The notes beneath the pieces are model-generated. The model ran no database searches. It was not told where the DNA came from and was given only the letters and a program-made list of their open reading frames with translations. From assembly GCF_947631165.1 (NCBI RefSeq), contig NZ_CANRKH010000017.1, positions 1-62,394 of the forward strand: a stretch of 62,394 nt of DNA, in the 5' to 3' direction. How positions within the stretch are numbered: position 1 is the stretch's first letter; every line of letters begins with the position of its first letter. Source of the DNA: an uncultured Dysosmobacter sp. GTDB taxonomy: Bacteria; Bacillota; Clostridia; Oscillospirales; Oscillospiraceae. Shown here in pieces: positions 22,805 through 31,234 of this stretch. Both the position numbers and the translations under genes were made by a program.

Positions 22805-24577
22805 TTATTGTGCGTCTATCTTCTCTTTCAACTCATTGAGATAGACCCAGCGCTCTGTTTTTTCCTCCAGCTGGGTCTCCAGCTCCGCCTGCCGGGCCTG
22901 CAGCTCCTGGAGCTTCACATAGTCGCTGCCGCACCGGCCCTGGGCCTCCTGGCAGGCAGCCAGCCGGACTTCCAGCTCTGCCAGCTCGCCGTCGATAGTC
23001 TCAAATTCCCGCTGCTCCTTGAAGGAGAATTTCAGCTTCCGCTCCCGGGGCCGCTCCGCCACCGCCTTGGGTTTTTCCGCCCTGGCGGGGGCCTCCTCCG
23101 CCTGCCGCTTCCGTGCCCAGTCGGACCAGTTGCCGGTATAGCGCAGGATCTCCCCATTTCCCCGGACCTCCATAATGGACTCCGCCAGCCTGTCCAGGAA
23201 AAAGCGGTCGTGGGACACTGTCAGGATGGGGCCGGGAAAGCCCTGTAAATAGTCCTCCAAAATGGAGAGGGTCATCACATCCAAATCATTCGTCGGCTCG
23301 TCCAGCAGCAGCACATTGGGCGCCTCCATCAGCACCGACAGCAGGTACAGCCGCCGCCGCTCCCCGCCGGAGAGCCGTCCGATGGACAACGACTGCAGAT
23401 CGCTGGGAAACAAAAACCGCTCCATCATCTGGTTGGCGGAGAAGGTCCCCTCGTCGGTCTTCACCTCGTCGGCAATGTCATGGATAAAGTCATAGACCCG
23501 CTGGTCCAGGTCCAGCTCCCGGCCCTCCTGGGAGAAATGGCCGATCTTCACCGTGGTGCCGGCATCCACGGTCCCGCTGTCCGGCTCCAGCTCCCCGGCG
23601 ATGAGGTGCAGCAGCGTGGATTTGCCCGCGCCGTTGCGGCCCACGATGCCGATGCGGTCGTTCCGCAGCAGATTGTAGGAGAAATGCTCCACGATGGGCC
23701 GGCCGCCGAAGGACTTGGAGACATCACGCAGCTCGATGATCTTCTTGCCCAGGCGGCTGGAGGCCGCCGCCATCTGCACCGTGCCGTCGGTCTCCGGTGC
23801 CTCCCGGTTCAGCAGGTCCTCATACCGCTGGACGCGCTCCTTGCTCTTGGTGGTCCGTGCCCGGCAGCCCCGCATGATCCACTCCCGCTCGACCCGCAGG
23901 ATGGACTGGCGCTTCCGCTCGCCGGCCTCGGCCATCTCCGCCCGCTGGGCCTTCAGCTCCAGGTATTTGGAGTAGTTGGCCTCGTAGTGGTACAGCTTGC
24001 CCCGGCTCAGCTCCGTGATGTGGTTCACAACCCGCTCCAGAAAGTAGCGGTCGTGGGTCACCATAACAAGGCCGCCCTTGAAGCGGCGGAGCCAGTCCTC
24101 CAGCCAGGCGGTCATCTCCGCGTCCAGGTGGTTGGTGGGCTCGTCCAGAAACAGCACGTCCGCCGGGCTGAGGAGGGCCGCCGCCAGGGCCGCCCGCTTC
24201 CGCTGGCCGCCGGAGAGGGTCCCCACCTTCTGGTCAAAATCCGGCAGCCCCAGCTTATTCAGCATGGCCTTGGCCTCGTACTCGTTCAGCGCCCGGAACT
24301 CCGCCGGGAAGTGGAGAAAGACCTGCTCCAGCACAGTGGCATCGTCGTCCATCACCGGGTTCTGGGGCAGGAAGCTGACCTGCACGTTGGGATTCCGGGA
24401 GATGCGACCCCCGTCCGCCTCCGTGGCCCCGGCCAGGACTTTTAAAAAGGTGGACTTGCCGGTGCCGTTGATGCCGATGACGCCGGTCTTGTCCCCTTCG
24501 TTCAAGTAAAAATTCACATCGTCCAGCAGCTGGCGGCTGCCGAAGTTGATGGAGAGGTGTTCCGCAGATAAGAGCAT
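22805..24577 (-). CDS. ABC-F family ATPase (Uup/YfmR-like)
   Basis: The 590-residue cytoplasmic protein has two ABC cassettes and no membrane segments, the pattern of ABC-F ribosome-associated ATPases. First cassette: Walker A GINGTGKST, signature LSGGQRKR, Walker B DVLFLDEPTNHLDAEM. Second: GRNGAGKST, LSGGERRR, VLLLDEPTNDLD. The linker between (residues about 240-285) is helical, and residues 530-590 form a coiled coil as in Uup. The ATG at 24577 has TAGGAGG seven bases upstream; the frame is open nine codons earlier. It probably acts on stalled ribosomes. A drug-resistance role is not indicated by sequence alone. Confidence 0.94.
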   Translation of the reverse strand: MLLSAEHLSINFGSRQLLDDVNFYLNEGDKTGVIGINGTGKSTFLKVLAGATEADGGRISRNPNVQVSFLPQNPVMDDDATVLEQVFLHFPAEFRALNEYEAKAMLNKLGLPDFDQKVGTLSGGQRKRAALAAALLSPADVLFLDEPTNHLDAEMTAWLEDWLRRFKGGLVMVTHDRYFLERVVNHITELSRGKLYHYEANYSKYLELKAQRAEMAEAGERKRQSILRVEREWIMRGCRARTTKSKERVQRYEDLLNREAPETDGTVQMAAASSRLGKKIIELRDVSKSFGGRPIVEHFSYNLLRNDRIGIVGRNGAGKSTLLHLIAGELEPDSGTVDAGTTVKIGHFSQEGRELDLDQRVYDFIHDIADEVKTDEGTFSANQMMERFLFPSDLQSLSIGRLSGGERRRLYLLSVLMEAPNVLLLDEPTNDLDVMTLSILEDYLQGFPGPILTVSHDRFFLDRLAESIMEVRGNGEILRYTGNWSDWARKRQAEEAPARAEKPKAVAERPRERKLKFSFKEQREFETIDGELAELEVRLAACQEAQGRCGSDYVKLQELQARQAELETQLEEKTERWVYLNELKEKIDAQ

Positions 24578-24641
24578 GCAATTGCCTCCTACATCGTAAA
24601 TCAAGTTTGCCTATTAAAAATTGGGATTTGTTACCTGAGTT

Positions 24642-24980
24642 TCATTTTTCCATGGCATAAATTCCCCATGCCAGCAAATACCCAAGCAGGACAGCGGCCA
24701 TGATCCACAGGCACACAGCAGCGCCGAACTCCCATCCCAGGAATCCGGACGACGGTCTTCGAAACACGTAATAAAATGTCCCTCCAAGTGGAAACAATCC
24801 CATGAAAACGATGGAGAGGTATCGAATTTTACACTGGGGCTTTTCTATTCCAAACAGAATAAACACCTGCACCATGAATGCAAATATGCCGCAGCAAGCT
24901 ATGAATCCCACAGATACTCCTCCATTCCTCCATAAGCTCCCGTTTGCTGTTCTGAATATGATTATATAGTGTCGTTCCAT
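24642..24980 (-). CDS. Small membrane protein of unknown function
   Basis: The 112-residue frame is not recognised. It has three likely membrane helices (around residues 22-45, 52-72 and 86-108: VGFIACCGIFAFMVQVFILFG, YLSIVFMGLFPLGGTFYYVF, AAVCLWIMAAVLLGYLLAWGI). Local base composition is less GC-rich than neighbours. The ribosome site is weak. It lies behind the ABC-F gene promoter region on the same strand as that gene, with no obvious partner. Confidence 0.55.
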   Translation of the reverse strand: MERHYIIIFRTANGSLWRNGGVSVGFIACCGIFAFMVQVFILFGIEKPQCKIRYLSIVFMGLFPLGGTFYYVFRRPSSGFLGWEFGAAVCLWIMAAVLLGYLLAWGIYAMEK

Positions 24981-25076
24981 TTCTTACAAGCTGTCCGGCA
25001 AAGTTTTAAATAATTATGTACTCTAGCTAAACTTCAAAATCTGTGCTATTCTAAGCTCCGAAAGGGGGCCGCGCCT

Positions 25077-25967
25077 TTGGAAACCATCACGAAAATCATC
25101 ACAGCCAAAGAGGACGGCTCCACCGTCCGGCACATCTTAAAAGCCGTGCTGCACTTCTCCTCCCACGCCGTCTCCCGGCTGGCCCACGCGGAGGACGGCA
25201 TCCAGGTCAACGGACGGCACGCCCGCACGGTGGACATCCTCCACACCGGGGATATCCTGACCGTGGAGACCGGGGACCACCGCCCGCCGAAAATTGAAGT
25301 CATCCCCGGCGACTGGCCCCTGCCCATCATCTGGGAGGACGGCCACCTGCTGGTGGTAAACAAGCCCGCGGGCATGACGGCCCACGCCTCCAACTTCCTG
25401 CCGGACACCCCCACGGTGGCGGGAGCACTGGCATGGACGCGGGGCACGGATTTCCTCTTCCACCCCGTCAGCCGGCTGGACAAGGGCACCACCGGGCTGA
25501 TGGTGGTGGCAAAAAGCGGCTATGTCCACGACCTGCTGCGGCGCAGCCTCCACACCTCCGGTTTTTACCGGGAGTACCGGGCGGTCTGCGTGGGCTGCCC
25601 TTCGCCGGAGACGGGGACCATCGACGCCCCCATCGGCAGGGACGAACGCTCCGCCATCGCCCGGCGCATCCGGCCCGACGGCTCCCCCGCCGTCTCCCAC
25701 TATGAGGTGCTGGCCAGGCAAAACGGTCTCTCCCTGCTGAAGCTGGTGCCGGAGACGGGCCGCACCCACCAGCTGCGGGTCCATATGGCCTTTATCGGCT
25801 GCCCTCTGGCGGGGGACTGGCTGTACGGCACCGAGGATCGGGACCTGATCCCCCGACCGGCTCTCCACTCTTACGCCCTGTCCCTGACCCACCCCGTCAC
25901 CGGGGAGCTTCTGCGCTTCACTGCGCCGGTCCCCGCGGATATGGCCCGGCTCATCTCCCTTCCATAG
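25077..25967 (+). CDS. RluA-family pseudouridine synthase
   Basis: The 296-residue enzyme isomerises uridine in RNA. An S4-like N-terminal segment (TVRHILKAVLHFSSHAVSRLAHAEDGIQVNG) precedes the catalytic domain with the signature HPVSRLDKGTTGLMVVAK, in which the Asp of RLD is the nucleophile, and ETGRTHQLRVHMAFIGCPLAGDWLYG. The start is TTG at 25077, spaced nine bases from AAGGGGG; no ATG lies close. It has a terminator at 25990. The rRNA or tRNA site modified cannot be told from sequence. Confidence 0.92.
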   Translation: METITKIITAKEDGSTVRHILKAVLHFSSHAVSRLAHAEDGIQVNGRHARTVDILHTGDILTVETGDHRPPKIEVIPGDWPLPIIWEDGHLLVVNKPAGMTAHASNFLPDTPTVAGALAWTRGTDFLFHPVSRLDKGTTGLMVVAKSGYVHDLLRRSLHTSGFYREYRAVCVGCPSPETGTIDAPIGRDERSAIARRIRPDGSPAVSHYEVLARQNGLSLLKLVPETGRTHQLRVHMAFIGCPLAGDWLYGTEDRDLIPRPALHSYALSLTHPVTGELLRFTAPVPADMARLISLP

Positions 25968-25989
25968 CATTGAAAACTCTGTCCGGATG

Positions 25990-26026
25990 CTCGAAAGGCG
26001 GCCCCAAGGGGCCGCCTTTTTCCGTC
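25990..26026 (+). terminator. Terminator after the RluA-family gene
   Basis: AGGCGGCCCC and GGGGCCGCCT with an AA loop, then TTTTT. Confidence 0.88.
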
Positions 26027-26126
26027 GTAGTATATATCTGTATCTTTTTTGCTGAATTTCCCCGGTTTTCTCCATGATTTAGCAAATTTTCCGTATTTGT
26101 TTATAAAATTTTAACTGCCATCCCTC

Positions 26127-26155
26127 TTTACATTTATAAGTTGTCAGTGTATACT
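26127..26155 (+). promoter_or_regulatory. Promoter of the BusR-like/OpuC operon
   Basis: TTTACA (26127-26132), 17-bp spacer, TATACT (26150-26155). Transcription would start near 26162, which rules out a TTG at 26141 and supports the ATG at 26189. Confidence 0.75.
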
Positions 26156-26188
26156 AGGGAATATCAACACAGCAAGGTGGTGGCCCAC

Positions 26189-26878
26189 ATGAGGCAGACA
26201 GTAGTACCGTCGCAGTATTTGCAGATCGCGCTGGACCTGGCCCGGCGCATCGCCGCGGGAGAACTTCCCGAGGGCAGCCGGGTCTATGGCCGGTCCGTGA
26301 TGGCGTCGGAGTACAGCGTGTCGCCGGAGACCATCCGGCGGGCTCTGCGGCTGCTGGCGGACATGAAGGTGGTGGAGGTGAAGCCCCAGAGCGGAGCCGT
26401 GGTCCTCTCCGCCGACAGCGCCCGGCGGTACATCAAAAACTTTGAGGAGAGCGCCGACGTCCGCTCCCTGCGGCTCCAGCTGCGGGAGCAGATGGCAGAG
26501 TACGACGAACTGCACCGCCGCATGGCGGAGACGGTGAAAGCCCTGGTGAAGAGCCGGGAGACCTTCGCCGCCGCGGGGGAGCCTCTGCCCAACTACGAGG
26601 TCTCCGTTCCCCAAGGCTCTCCCTGCATCGGAAAGAGCATAGGCGCTCTGAAATTCTGGCAGTCCACCGGAGCCACCATCGTGGCCATCCGACGGGGCCA
26701 GACGGTCATTCTCTCCCCCGGACCCTACGCGGAGCTGTACGCTGGAGATGTGATCGTACTGGTGGGCAGCCTCGCCGCCGCGGAGGCGGCCAACAATCTG
26801 GTATCCCATGAAGTCCCATCCCTCGGGCGTTCCGGCGCCCCTGACATGTCCAACGGCAGAAAAGGAGGCAGAAATTGA
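26189..26878 (+). CDS. BusR-like regulator: GntR winged helix plus RCK_C (TrkA-C) domain
   Basis: The 229-residue protein begins with a GntR-family winged helix (YLQIALDLARRIAAGELPEGSRVYGRSVMASEYSVSPETIRRALRLLADMKVVEV) and a helical linker (RSLRLQLREQMAEYDELHRR). Its C-terminal domain of about 70 residues resembles RCK_C/TrkA-C (SPCIGKSIGALKFWQSTGATIVAIRRGQTVILSPGPYAELYAGDVIVLVG). That architecture defines BusR, the c-di-AMP-responsive repressor of the BusA betaine transporter in Lactococcus and Streptococcus. The downstream operon is an OpuC/Bus-type transporter. c-di-AMP control is inferred from domain layout and context. Its stop overlaps the ATPase start. Confidence 0.88.
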   Translation: MRQTVVPSQYLQIALDLARRIAAGELPEGSRVYGRSVMASEYSVSPETIRRALRLLADMKVVEVKPQSGAVVLSADSARRYIKNFEESADVRSLRLQLREQMAEYDELHRRMAETVKALVKSRETFAAAGEPLPNYEVSVPQGSPCIGKSIGALKFWQSTGATIVAIRRGQTVILSPGPYAELYAGDVIVLVGSLAAAEAANNLVSHEVPSLGRSGAPDMSNGRKGGRN

Positions 26879-27987
26879 TCCAATTTGAACATGTGACCAA
26901 AAACTACGGCAAAACAGCGGTTTTGAAGGACCTGAACTTCACCATTCCGGACGGCCAGTTCGTGGTGCTGATCGGTCCCTCCGGCTGCGGCAAGACCACG
27001 ACCCTGAAAACCATCAACCGGCTCATCGACATCGACTCCGGCTCCATCCTCATCGACGAACAGGACATCCGCACCGGCGACAAGGTGGAGCTGCGGCGGC
27101 ACATCGGCTACGTCATCCAGCAGATCGGTCTGTTCCCCAACATGACAGTGGCTCAGAACATCTGCGTGGTGCCGAAGCTGCTGAAATACGACAAGGCCCG
27201 GTGCGGGGAGATCGTGCAGGAGCTTTTGAAAATGGTGGGCATGGAGCAGTATGCGGACAAATATCCCTCAGAGCTTTCCGGCGGCCAGCAGCAGCGCATC
27301 GGCGTGCTGCGGGCGCTGGCGGCGTCGCCCCCCATCGTGCTGATGGATGAGCCTTTCAGCGCTCTGGACCCCATGACCCGGGAGGTCCTTCAGGACGAGG
27401 TGAAGAATTTACAGCAGAAGCTGAACAAGACCATCGTGTTTGTCAGCCACGACATGGACGAGGCGCTGAAGCTGGCCGACACCATCATCTTCATGGCCGG
27501 CGGCCAGATCGTGCAGATGGCCTCCCCGGAGGAGATGCTGGAGAGGCCTGCCAGCGACCTGGTGCGGAATTTCCTGGGCAAGCACGCGTCGGACGTCCCC
27601 GCCCCCTCCGCGGTGGAGCACTTCATGCGGACCAATCTGGTAACGGTGAAGAAGGACCGGGGCGTGCTGGAGTGCGCCGAGCGCATGGCCCGCAGCAATG
27701 TGGATTCCCTGCTGGTCACCGATGAGCAAAAGCGCTATGTGGGGACCATCTCCATCGCCGACATCCGCCGCTGGGGCCGGGAGCTGACCAGCATCGAGCC
27801 GATGGTGCGGCAGACCGCCAGGACCGTTCGGGTGGGCGACGACGCAAAGGAATCCTTCGACTATCTGCTGGACTCCGGCGCGGCCTATGTGGTGGTGCTG
27901 AACGAGGACGACACCATTGCGGGCATCGTCACCAAGACCAGCGTGGCCCGGTCGGTGGCGGAGAACCTGTGGGGGGACGCGAGATGA
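26875..27987 (+). CDS. opuCA: Osmoprotectant ABC transporter ATPase with CBS pair (OpuCA-like)
   Basis: The 370-residue protein powers uptake of glycine betaine, choline, carnitine or proline betaine. ABC domain: Walker A GPSGCGKTT, signature LSGGQQQR, Walker B IVLMDEPFSALDP. Residues from about 240 to 370 form two CBS domains (HFMRTNLVTVKKDRGVLEC..., and SIADIRRW...ARTVRVGDDAKESFDYLLDSG), which in OpuCA-type proteins regulate activity. The start is TTG at 26875 with AAAGGAGG, overlapping the BusR-like stop by 4 bp. It is translationally coupled to the permease. Confidence 0.94.
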   Translation: MIQFEHVTKNYGKTAVLKDLNFTIPDGQFVVLIGPSGCGKTTTLKTINRLIDIDSGSILIDEQDIRTGDKVELRRHIGYVIQQIGLFPNMTVAQNICVVPKLLKYDKARCGEIVQELLKMVGMEQYADKYPSELSGGQQQRIGVLRALAASPPIVLMDEPFSALDPMTREVLQDEVKNLQQKLNKTIVFVSHDMDEALKLADTIIFMAGGQIVQMASPEEMLERPASDLVRNFLGKHASDVPAPSAVEHFMRTNLVTVKKDRGVLECAERMARSNVDSLLVTDEQKRYVGTISIADIRRWGRELTSIEPMVRQTARTVRVGDDAKESFDYLLDSGAAYVVVLNEDDTIAGIVTKTSVARSVAENLWGDAR

Positions 27988-28625
27988 AGGCGTTATTTGA
28001 TGCTTACGGCGCCATGCTGGGAAAGGCCATCATCGTCCACACGGGATATGTGCTGGCAGCGGTCTGCGTCGGCTTTGTTCTGGGCCTGACGCTGGGCGTC
28101 CTGCTGTCCAGGGTCCCGAAGTGGTCCGGCGTCATCCTGCCCATTGTCTCCATCTTCCAGACCATCCCCGGCCTGGTGTTCATCGGCGTGCTGTTCTTGT
28201 GGCTGGGCATGGTCCCTCTCACCGTCATCATCGCCCTGTCCATTTACGCCATGTTCCCGGTACTGAAAAACACATACACCGGCATTCTGGAGGTGGAGGC
28301 ACAATATGTGGAGGCTGCCAAGGGCTGCGGGATGTCCGGCTTTCAGGCGCTGGTGAAGGTGGAACTGCCCCTGGCCATGCCCACCATCATCGCGGGTCTG
28401 CGGATGGCCGCCATCTACACCGTCTCCTGGGCGGTGCTGGCCGCCATGATCGGCCTGGGGGGCCTGGGTGACTTCGTATACCAGGGCACCAACTCCAACA
28501 ATAACACATTGATCCTGCTGGGCGCCATTCCGGCGGCTCTTCTGTCCATCGCCATCGGGGCAGTCATCGACGTCCTGCAAAAGAAGGTCACGCCCCGGGG
28601 CCTGCGGAAGGAGGCGGGCAAATGA
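27984..28625 (+). CDS. Osmoprotectant ABC transporter permease (OpuCB-like)
   Basis: The 213-residue permease has six predicted membrane helices and the binding-protein-dependent transport loop EAAKGCGMSGFQALVKVELPLAMPTIIAGLRMAA (coupling helix). ATGA overlaps the ATPase stop; AAGGAGG is not seen, so coupling is likely. It pairs with the permease portion of the following gene to make the transmembrane dimer. Confidence 0.93.
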   Translation: MKALFDAYGAMLGKAIIVHTGYVLAAVCVGFVLGLTLGVLLSRVPKWSGVILPIVSIFQTIPGLVFIGVLFLWLGMVPLTVIIALSIYAMFPVLKNTYTGILEVEAQYVEAAKGCGMSGFQALVKVELPLAMPTIIAGLRMAAIYTVSWAVLAAMIGLGGLGDFVYQGTNSNNNTLILLGAIPAALLSIAIGAVIDVLQKKVTPRGLRKEAGK

Positions 28626-30142
28626 CCTGGACCATTGTTTGGGAACACCTGTTCATCGTGCTGGCAGCCAGTATCCTGTCCATCGTCATCGGCCTGCCGC
28701 TGGGCATTTTGTCCTACGTCTATCCAAAAGCCCGGGCCGTCATTCTCCGGGTCGTAGATATTTTGCAGACCATTCCCTCTCTGGCGCTGCTGGGCATCAT
28801 CATGGTATTCATCGGCGCGGGCAAGCTGACCGTCATCACCGGCATCACCCTGTACTCCCTCCTCCCCATCGTGCGGAACACCTGTGTGGGATTGCAGGAG
28901 GTGGACCCCGGCGTAAAGGAGGCCGCCCGGGGCATGGGCATGAGCAGGGCCTACCGGGTGTTGATGGTGGAATTTCCCCTGGCCTTCCCCACGGTGTTCA
29001 CCGGCATCCGCATCGCCATAGTGAACGCCATCGGCACCGCTGTGTTCGCAGCCTATGTGGGTGGCGGCGGCCTGGGCGGCATCATCAATCGGGGTATCCG
29101 CATCCAGAACATGACGCTGATCCTGGCCGGCACCGGAGTCCTGATGGTCATTGCCGTGGTCCTGGACCTGCTGATGGGCTGGTTCGAGCGGCTGATGCAA
29201 AAAAACCGGGGCAGCTCCCGGGCCATGCTGCTCCCCCTTGCCGCCTTCCTGCTGGCCTTTGTCCTGCTGCTGCCCTACGGTCTGCGCAGCAGCGGGGACG
29301 GCGAGCTGAAGCTCTATGACGGCGATTACTCAGAGACCCAGCTCATGCACCACATGGTCAAAATGCTGGTGGAGGACAAAACGGACCTGACTGTCACCAT
29401 CCAGGACCAGATGTCCCAGGTGAACAACTTCAAATCCCTTATCGGTGACAGCCACACCTGCGACCTGATGATCTCCTACGACGGGACACTGCTGACCACC
29501 TTCTTCCACCAGGACGTCACCGACGTGCCGGAGGGCTTGTCTATCTACGATTATGTCAACCAGGTAGCCCAGGAGGCCTACGGCATGCGGCTGCTGGAAA
29601 AGCTGGGCTTTGACAACACCTACGCCATCGCGGTGCCCCAGGCCGTGGCAGACCGGTATGGCCTGGAGACCGTCAGCGATCTGATTCCCGTGGCGGGAGA
29701 GCTGGTATTCGGCGCAGAGCATGAGTTCTTTACCCAGGAGGGCAGCATGAAATACGGCCCCTTTACGGAGTTCTACGGCCTGAAATTCAAGGATTGGATG
29801 TCCGTGGACGTGAGTTTGAAGTACGCCGCTGCCGAAAAGGGCAGTTTTGACGTTACCGAGGTCTACGCCACCGACGGCCTGAACCGCAAGGCGGGCCTGA
29901 AGGTGCTGGAGGACGACCGGAGCTTCTTCCCCGACTACAACGGCGCTCTTCTGGTCCGGGAGGATACCTTCGAGCGCTTCGCCGGGATCGCGCCTGACCT
30001 GGAGGAGGTCTTGAACCTGCTGGCGGGCCAGATCTCCAACGATGACATGGTGGAGATGACCTATCAGGTGGACGTGATGGGCCGCACTGTGGACGACGTG
30101 GCCCAAGAATTTCTGGTGAGCCGGGGCTTGCTGACAACATAA
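28622..30142 (+). CDS. Osmoprotectant ABC permease fused to its substrate-binding protein
   Basis: The 506-residue protein joins an OpuCD-type permease (residues 1-215, coupling motif EAARGMGMSRAYRVLMVEFPLAFPTVFTGIR) to an OpuCC-type periplasmic-binding domain facing outside after a further membrane segment (LLPLAAFLLAFVLLLPYGL, residues about 203-221). The binding part starts near residue 225 (GELKLYDGDYSETQLMHHM) and includes typical YDYVNQVAQEAYGM and YAIAVPQAVADRYGL segments. Such permease-binding-protein fusions occur in OpuA/OpuC of Firmicutes. ATGA overlap with the previous stop. Ligand is probably a betaine. Confidence 0.94.
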   Translation: MTWTIVWEHLFIVLAASILSIVIGLPLGILSYVYPKARAVILRVVDILQTIPSLALLGIIMVFIGAGKLTVITGITLYSLLPIVRNTCVGLQEVDPGVKEAARGMGMSRAYRVLMVEFPLAFPTVFTGIRIAIVNAIGTAVFAAYVGGGGLGGIINRGIRIQNMTLILAGTGVLMVIAVVLDLLMGWFERLMQKNRGSSRAMLLPLAAFLLAFVLLLPYGLRSSGDGELKLYDGDYSETQLMHHMVKMLVEDKTDLTVTIQDQMSQVNNFKSLIGDSHTCDLMISYDGTLLTTFFHQDVTDVPEGLSIYDYVNQVAQEAYGMRLLEKLGFDNTYAIAVPQAVADRYGLETVSDLIPVAGELVFGAEHEFFTQEGSMKYGPFTEFYGLKFKDWMSVDVSLKYAAAEKGSFDVTEVYATDGLNRKAGLKVLEDDRSFFPDYNGALLVREDTFERFAGIAPDLEEVLNLLAGQISNDDMVEMTYQVDVMGRTVDDVAQEFLVSRGLLTT

Positions 30143-30154
30143 GAATCTGATACG

Positions 30155-30190
30155 ATGATTTCCGGGGAAACTTTTCCCCGGAAATTTTTT
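30155..30190 (+). terminator. Terminator after the OpuC operon
   Basis: TTTCCGGGGAAA and TTTCCCCGGAAA form a 10-bp stem, followed by TTTTTT. Confidence 0.85.
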
Positions 30191-30250
30191 GGGCTTTCGT
30201 GGAACCGATCCGCTTTTTTCTCGTCTTTATTGGCAAAAGGGGGGATCATC

Positions 30251-30658
30251 ATGAAACGACGCGCGCGTTTGCTGGCGGCCGCCGGGGCGGCTATTCTCCT
30301 GCTGGCGGCGGTGGGATACCTGAAGATCGGGTGGAGGCCCTTTCGGGGGCTGGACGCGGCGGAGATCCTGTCGGCTTCTGTCTGGCTGACGCCGCCGGAC
30401 GTGACGGCGGAGCTGGACCGGGAGGAGATCGAGACCCTGGCGGAGCTGCTGCGGCAGGTACGGGTCTCCCGGCGGGACGACAGCTACACGGACTATTGCG
30501 GCCAGGGCGTGATCTTTACCCTGACGATGACCGATGGGACCGTGACGGAGGTTGTGGCCTTCAATCCCTTCCTGATCATCGACGGCGGCGGCTGGAGGAT
30601 GACCCATCAGTCCCGCCCATCTTTGAACAGCTTCGGAAATCACCTATACAAACCATAA
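30251..30658 (+). CDS. Small membrane-anchored protein of unknown function
   Basis: The 135-residue product has a single N-terminal membrane helix (RLLAAAGAAILLLAAVGYLKI, residues 5-25) and an outside domain with ...WLTPPDVTAELDREEIETLAELLRQVRVSRRDDSYTDYCGQGVIFTLTMTDGTVTEVVAFNP. I do not recognise the family. AAAAGGGGGG precedes the ATG. It is the first of three genes with the ECF-like sigma factor and its partner, on one strand, 15 bp from the next start; a shared regulon is likely. The domain pattern resembles small anti-sigma or signal-sensing proteins, but this is uncertain. Confidence 0.72.
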   Translation: MKRRARLLAAAGAAILLLAAVGYLKIGWRPFRGLDAAEILSASVWLTPPDVTAELDREEIETLAELLRQVRVSRRDDSYTDYCGQGVIFTLTMTDGTVTEVVAFNPFLIIDGGGWRMTHQSRPSLNSFGNHLYKP

Positions 30659-30673
30659 GAGAGGAGGCGGACC

Positions 30674-31234
30674 ATGGAGGACAGAGCCATCATCGAGCTG
30701 TACTGGAACCGGGACCAGAGCGCCATTGCGGAAACCGACGGAAAATACGGCGGTTTTCTGCGGAACCTCTCCTGGAATGTGCTGCGGGACCACGGCGACG
30801 CGGAGGAGTGCGTCAACGATACCTATCTCCGGGCCTGGAACGCCATCCCGCCGGACCGGCCCGCGGCCTTCCGGGCGTGGCTGGGCCGGGTCGCCCGAAA
30901 TCTGTCTCTGGACCGCTGGAAGCAGGGCCGGGCACAGAAGCGGGGCGGCGACAGCATGGAACTGCTGCTGGGAGAGCTGGACGGCTGCGTCCCCGCGCCC
31001 CACAGCATGGAGCGGGTCCTGGAGGACCGGGACATCGCGGCCCTCATCAGCAAATTTCTGCGGGAGCTGCCGGCGGAGAGCCGGATCATGTTCCTGCGGC
31101 GGTACTGGTACGGCCAGGACATCGGAGCTATCGCGGCGGGGCTGGGCTGCGGCCAGGGAAAGGTGAAATCCGCCCTGTTCCGGACCCGAAAGGCCCTGCG
31201 GGCATATTTGGAAAGCGAGGGGGTATCCATATGA
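30674..31234 (+). CDS. Sigma-70 family (ECF-like) RNA polymerase sigma factor
   Basis: The 186-residue protein has region 2 (YGGFLRNLSWNVLRDHGDAEECVNDTYLRAWNAIPP) and region 4 (FLRELPAESRIMFLRRYWYGQDIGAIAAGLGCGQGKVKSALFRTRKALRAYLE), the minimal ECF layout. AGGAGG precedes the ATG. The next gene starts 4 bp inside its stop (ATGA), which is typical of a sigma/anti-sigma pair. The sigma factor is likely controlled by that membrane partner. Which stress it responds to is unknown. Confidence 0.92.
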   Translation: MEDRAIIELYWNRDQSAIAETDGKYGGFLRNLSWNVLRDHGDAEECVNDTYLRAWNAIPPDRPAAFRAWLGRVARNLSLDRWKQGRAQKRGGDSMELLLGELDGCVPAPHSMERVLEDRDIAALISKFLRELPAESRIMFLRRYWYGQDIGAIAAGLGCGQGKVKSALFRTRKALRAYLESEGVSI

